Below, piece by piece: positions 63,131 to 64,000 of a stretch of DNA of 64,000 nt. The DNA is taken from assembly GCA_049282355.1 (NCBI GenBank), contig JBAPTW010000444.1, forward strand, positions 1-64,000, written 5' to 3'. Within the stretch, counting starts at the first letter, position 1, and every line of letters starts with the position of its first letter. The DNA is from JAGTVB01 sp049282355 (GTDB lineage: Bacteria; Pseudomonadota; Gammaproteobacteria; HK1). Position numbers and translations under genes: made by a program. Under the pieces are notes generated by a model. That model ran no database searches. It worked only from the letters and a program-made list of their open reading frames with translations, and was not told the origin of the DNA.

Positions 63131-64000
63131 CTAACCCCCAATCGCGAGCAACCCGATGCCACCGCCGTAGATTAAGATCACCAAGAAACTTTCGAACCCG
63201 ATGTTGGCAATACCACTCTTTTCACGGCGTAGCAAGCCCAGCAGCAATATCCCCGTCAGCAGAATCGTCAGCGCGATAATAAAGATTTGGCGATTGCTGA
63301 TGGCGTGGTAGATTGATCCCTCGCGGTAAGCGATGTCGGCAAACGAGATGAATAAGACATCAAAACAGTTGCCACCGATGATGCTACCTACCGCCAGCGT
63401 TAGCGCCCCCTGTCGCACGGCGGAGATGCTCGTCACCAATTCGGGTAGCGAGGTCGCGACGGCGGTGAAAAGGGCCCCGACCACAGTTTCGGATATACCC
63501 GTACGTCCTATGATGATAATCCCGGTTTGCGCCACCACATAGCCGCAAACGGCGACGATCGCTGCCAGCCCGATGAAGCCTGACCACAGACCCACAGCGT
63601 TCCCGTGGCTGGATGTTTCCTGCGGAGTATCTACCCGCGTTGCATCCGTGTTTCGCGGCGTCCATAGTGGTTCGGATCTGGCCTTTGACACCAGACGTAT
63701 CCCGAAGCCATAGGCGGCAAGCAACATCGCCGATGCAGGATGTATTCCGAACACACTAACGTTGGGGCCGGACATTGCCAATAAAGGAATGGCCAGTAAG
63801 GTGGCTAACAGGGCGCTCTGTAATAGGTTCTCAATGGAGGCGGCTGCATGCTCCAGATTCACGCGATGGTAGGTCATATCCGCGATAGCTAGAAATGCGG
63901 TCTGGGCCGCAATACCGCCCACTGCGTTGCTGACTGCCAGCTCTGCATAACCGTTGCTCGCCGCTGTCATGGAGGTGACGATGCCGGAGAGCGAAGTGGT
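63131..64000 (-). CDS. Na+/Ca2+ exchanger family protein (partial)
   Basis: At least 290 residues of a CaCA-family exchanger (YrbG/CaxA type) are encoded; the N-terminus lies beyond the window. The first alpha repeat continues past the edge (TSLSGIVTSMTAASNGYAEL, then SNAVGGIAAQTAFLAIAD). The second has VGALFTAVATSLPELVTSIS and GSIIGGNCFDVLFI. It should exchange Ca2+ or another cation for Na+ or H+ at the inner membrane. The ATG at 63970 is internal, since conserved sequence runs on upstream of it. Confidence 0.9.
   Translation of the reverse strand, partial: TTSLSGIVTSMTAASNGYAELAVSNAVGGIAAQTAFLAIADMTYHRVNLEHAAASIENLLQSALLATLLAIPLLAMSGPNVSVFGIHPASAMLLAAYGFGIRLVSKARSEPLWTPRNTDATRVDTPQETSSHGNAVGLWSGFIGLAAIVAVCGYVVAQTGIIIIGRTGISETVVGALFTAVATSLPELVTSISAVRQGALTLAVGSIIGGNCFDVLFISFADIAYREGSIYHAISNRQIFIIALTILLTGILLLGLLRREKSGIANIGFESFLVILIYGGGIGLLAIGG

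Noticed and set aside
1..64000. CRISPR array
   Set aside because: No series of regularly spaced direct repeats and no cas gene was seen; the repeats present are dispersed inverted-repeat elements and one simple tandem duplication.

Overview
The window looks like chromosome of a Gammaproteobacterium, probably close to the purple-sulfur / Chromatiales-type lineages. This rests on gene content only: a three-gene proton-translocating transhydrogenase, RNase T next to PyrC, LipA, XseA, an FNR with a complete Fe-S ligand set, a hydrogenase small subunit with Isp1 and Isp2 (the arrangement known from Thiocapsa and Allochromatium), and several Gly/Tyr/Trp-rich secreted proteins that resemble sulfur globule proteins. 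The genus cannot be read from the sequence. No rRNA, tRNA, CRISPR array, intact IS or prophage was seen.

Layout. 0-0.6 kb: a decayed transposase and the end of a structured repeat. 0.8-6.3 kb: NUDIX hydrolase, RecD2 helicase, acyl-CoA ligase and a methyltransferase-like protein. 6.5-13.2 kb: a signalling block made of a CheB-CheR-PAS fusion, a PAS histidine kinase and a FixJ-like regulator with overlapping or nearly touching genes, then FNR and a PilZ (c-di-GMP) protein. 13.2-20.6 kb: housekeeping genes (pntB, pntA2, pntA1, xseA, lipA, rnt, pyrC). 20.6-26.7 kb: a Pro/Gly-rich exported protein, a Rap1a/Tai-like protein, two convergent near-identical ArsR genes, and a hybrid histidine kinase with a REC-PAS partner. 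27-30.5 kb: a first CRTAC1 (FG-GAP plus ASPIC/UnbV) protein with a TPR partner. 30.5-34.7 kb: Gly-rich exported proteins, a membrane coiled-coil protein, an SGNH hydrolase and a Spy-like protein. 34.8-39.5 kb: a CPA2 antiporter and an RND pump without an adaptor gene.

39.8-49.8 kb is a co-oriented run: pentapeptide-repeat protein, Cys-rich secreted protein, a membrane-anchored pentahaem cytochrome c with TPRs, a membrane-anchored CRTAC1 protein, and a TPR-CRTAC1 lipoprotein. It looks like one envelope system around a multihaem cytochrome and is the best candidate here for an undescribed function. 49.8-53.8 kb holds hynS-isp1-isp2 behind a promoter with a good FNR site. The catalytic large subunit HynL is missing from its usual place. 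From about 53.8 to 62 kb the DNA appears richer in A+T, has long non-coding gaps, and carries mostly stress or redox genes: an RRM protein, cytochrome b561, dodecin, HdeD, a class I aldolase, a BON-MscS channel and a DUF1328 protein. The window ends with a lipid kinase and a truncated Na+/Ca2+ exchanger.

A family of structured repeats is scattered through the window. They share a 3' module that ends in a motif like AAAACAGCTTCTTA. In several copies a perfect hairpin of unrelated sequence sits at the same place in front of that module. One copy (46240-46388) is complete, with 17-bp terminal inverted repeats. Start codons were revised where a ribosome-binding site or family length argued for it. 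Positions within proteins are approximate.
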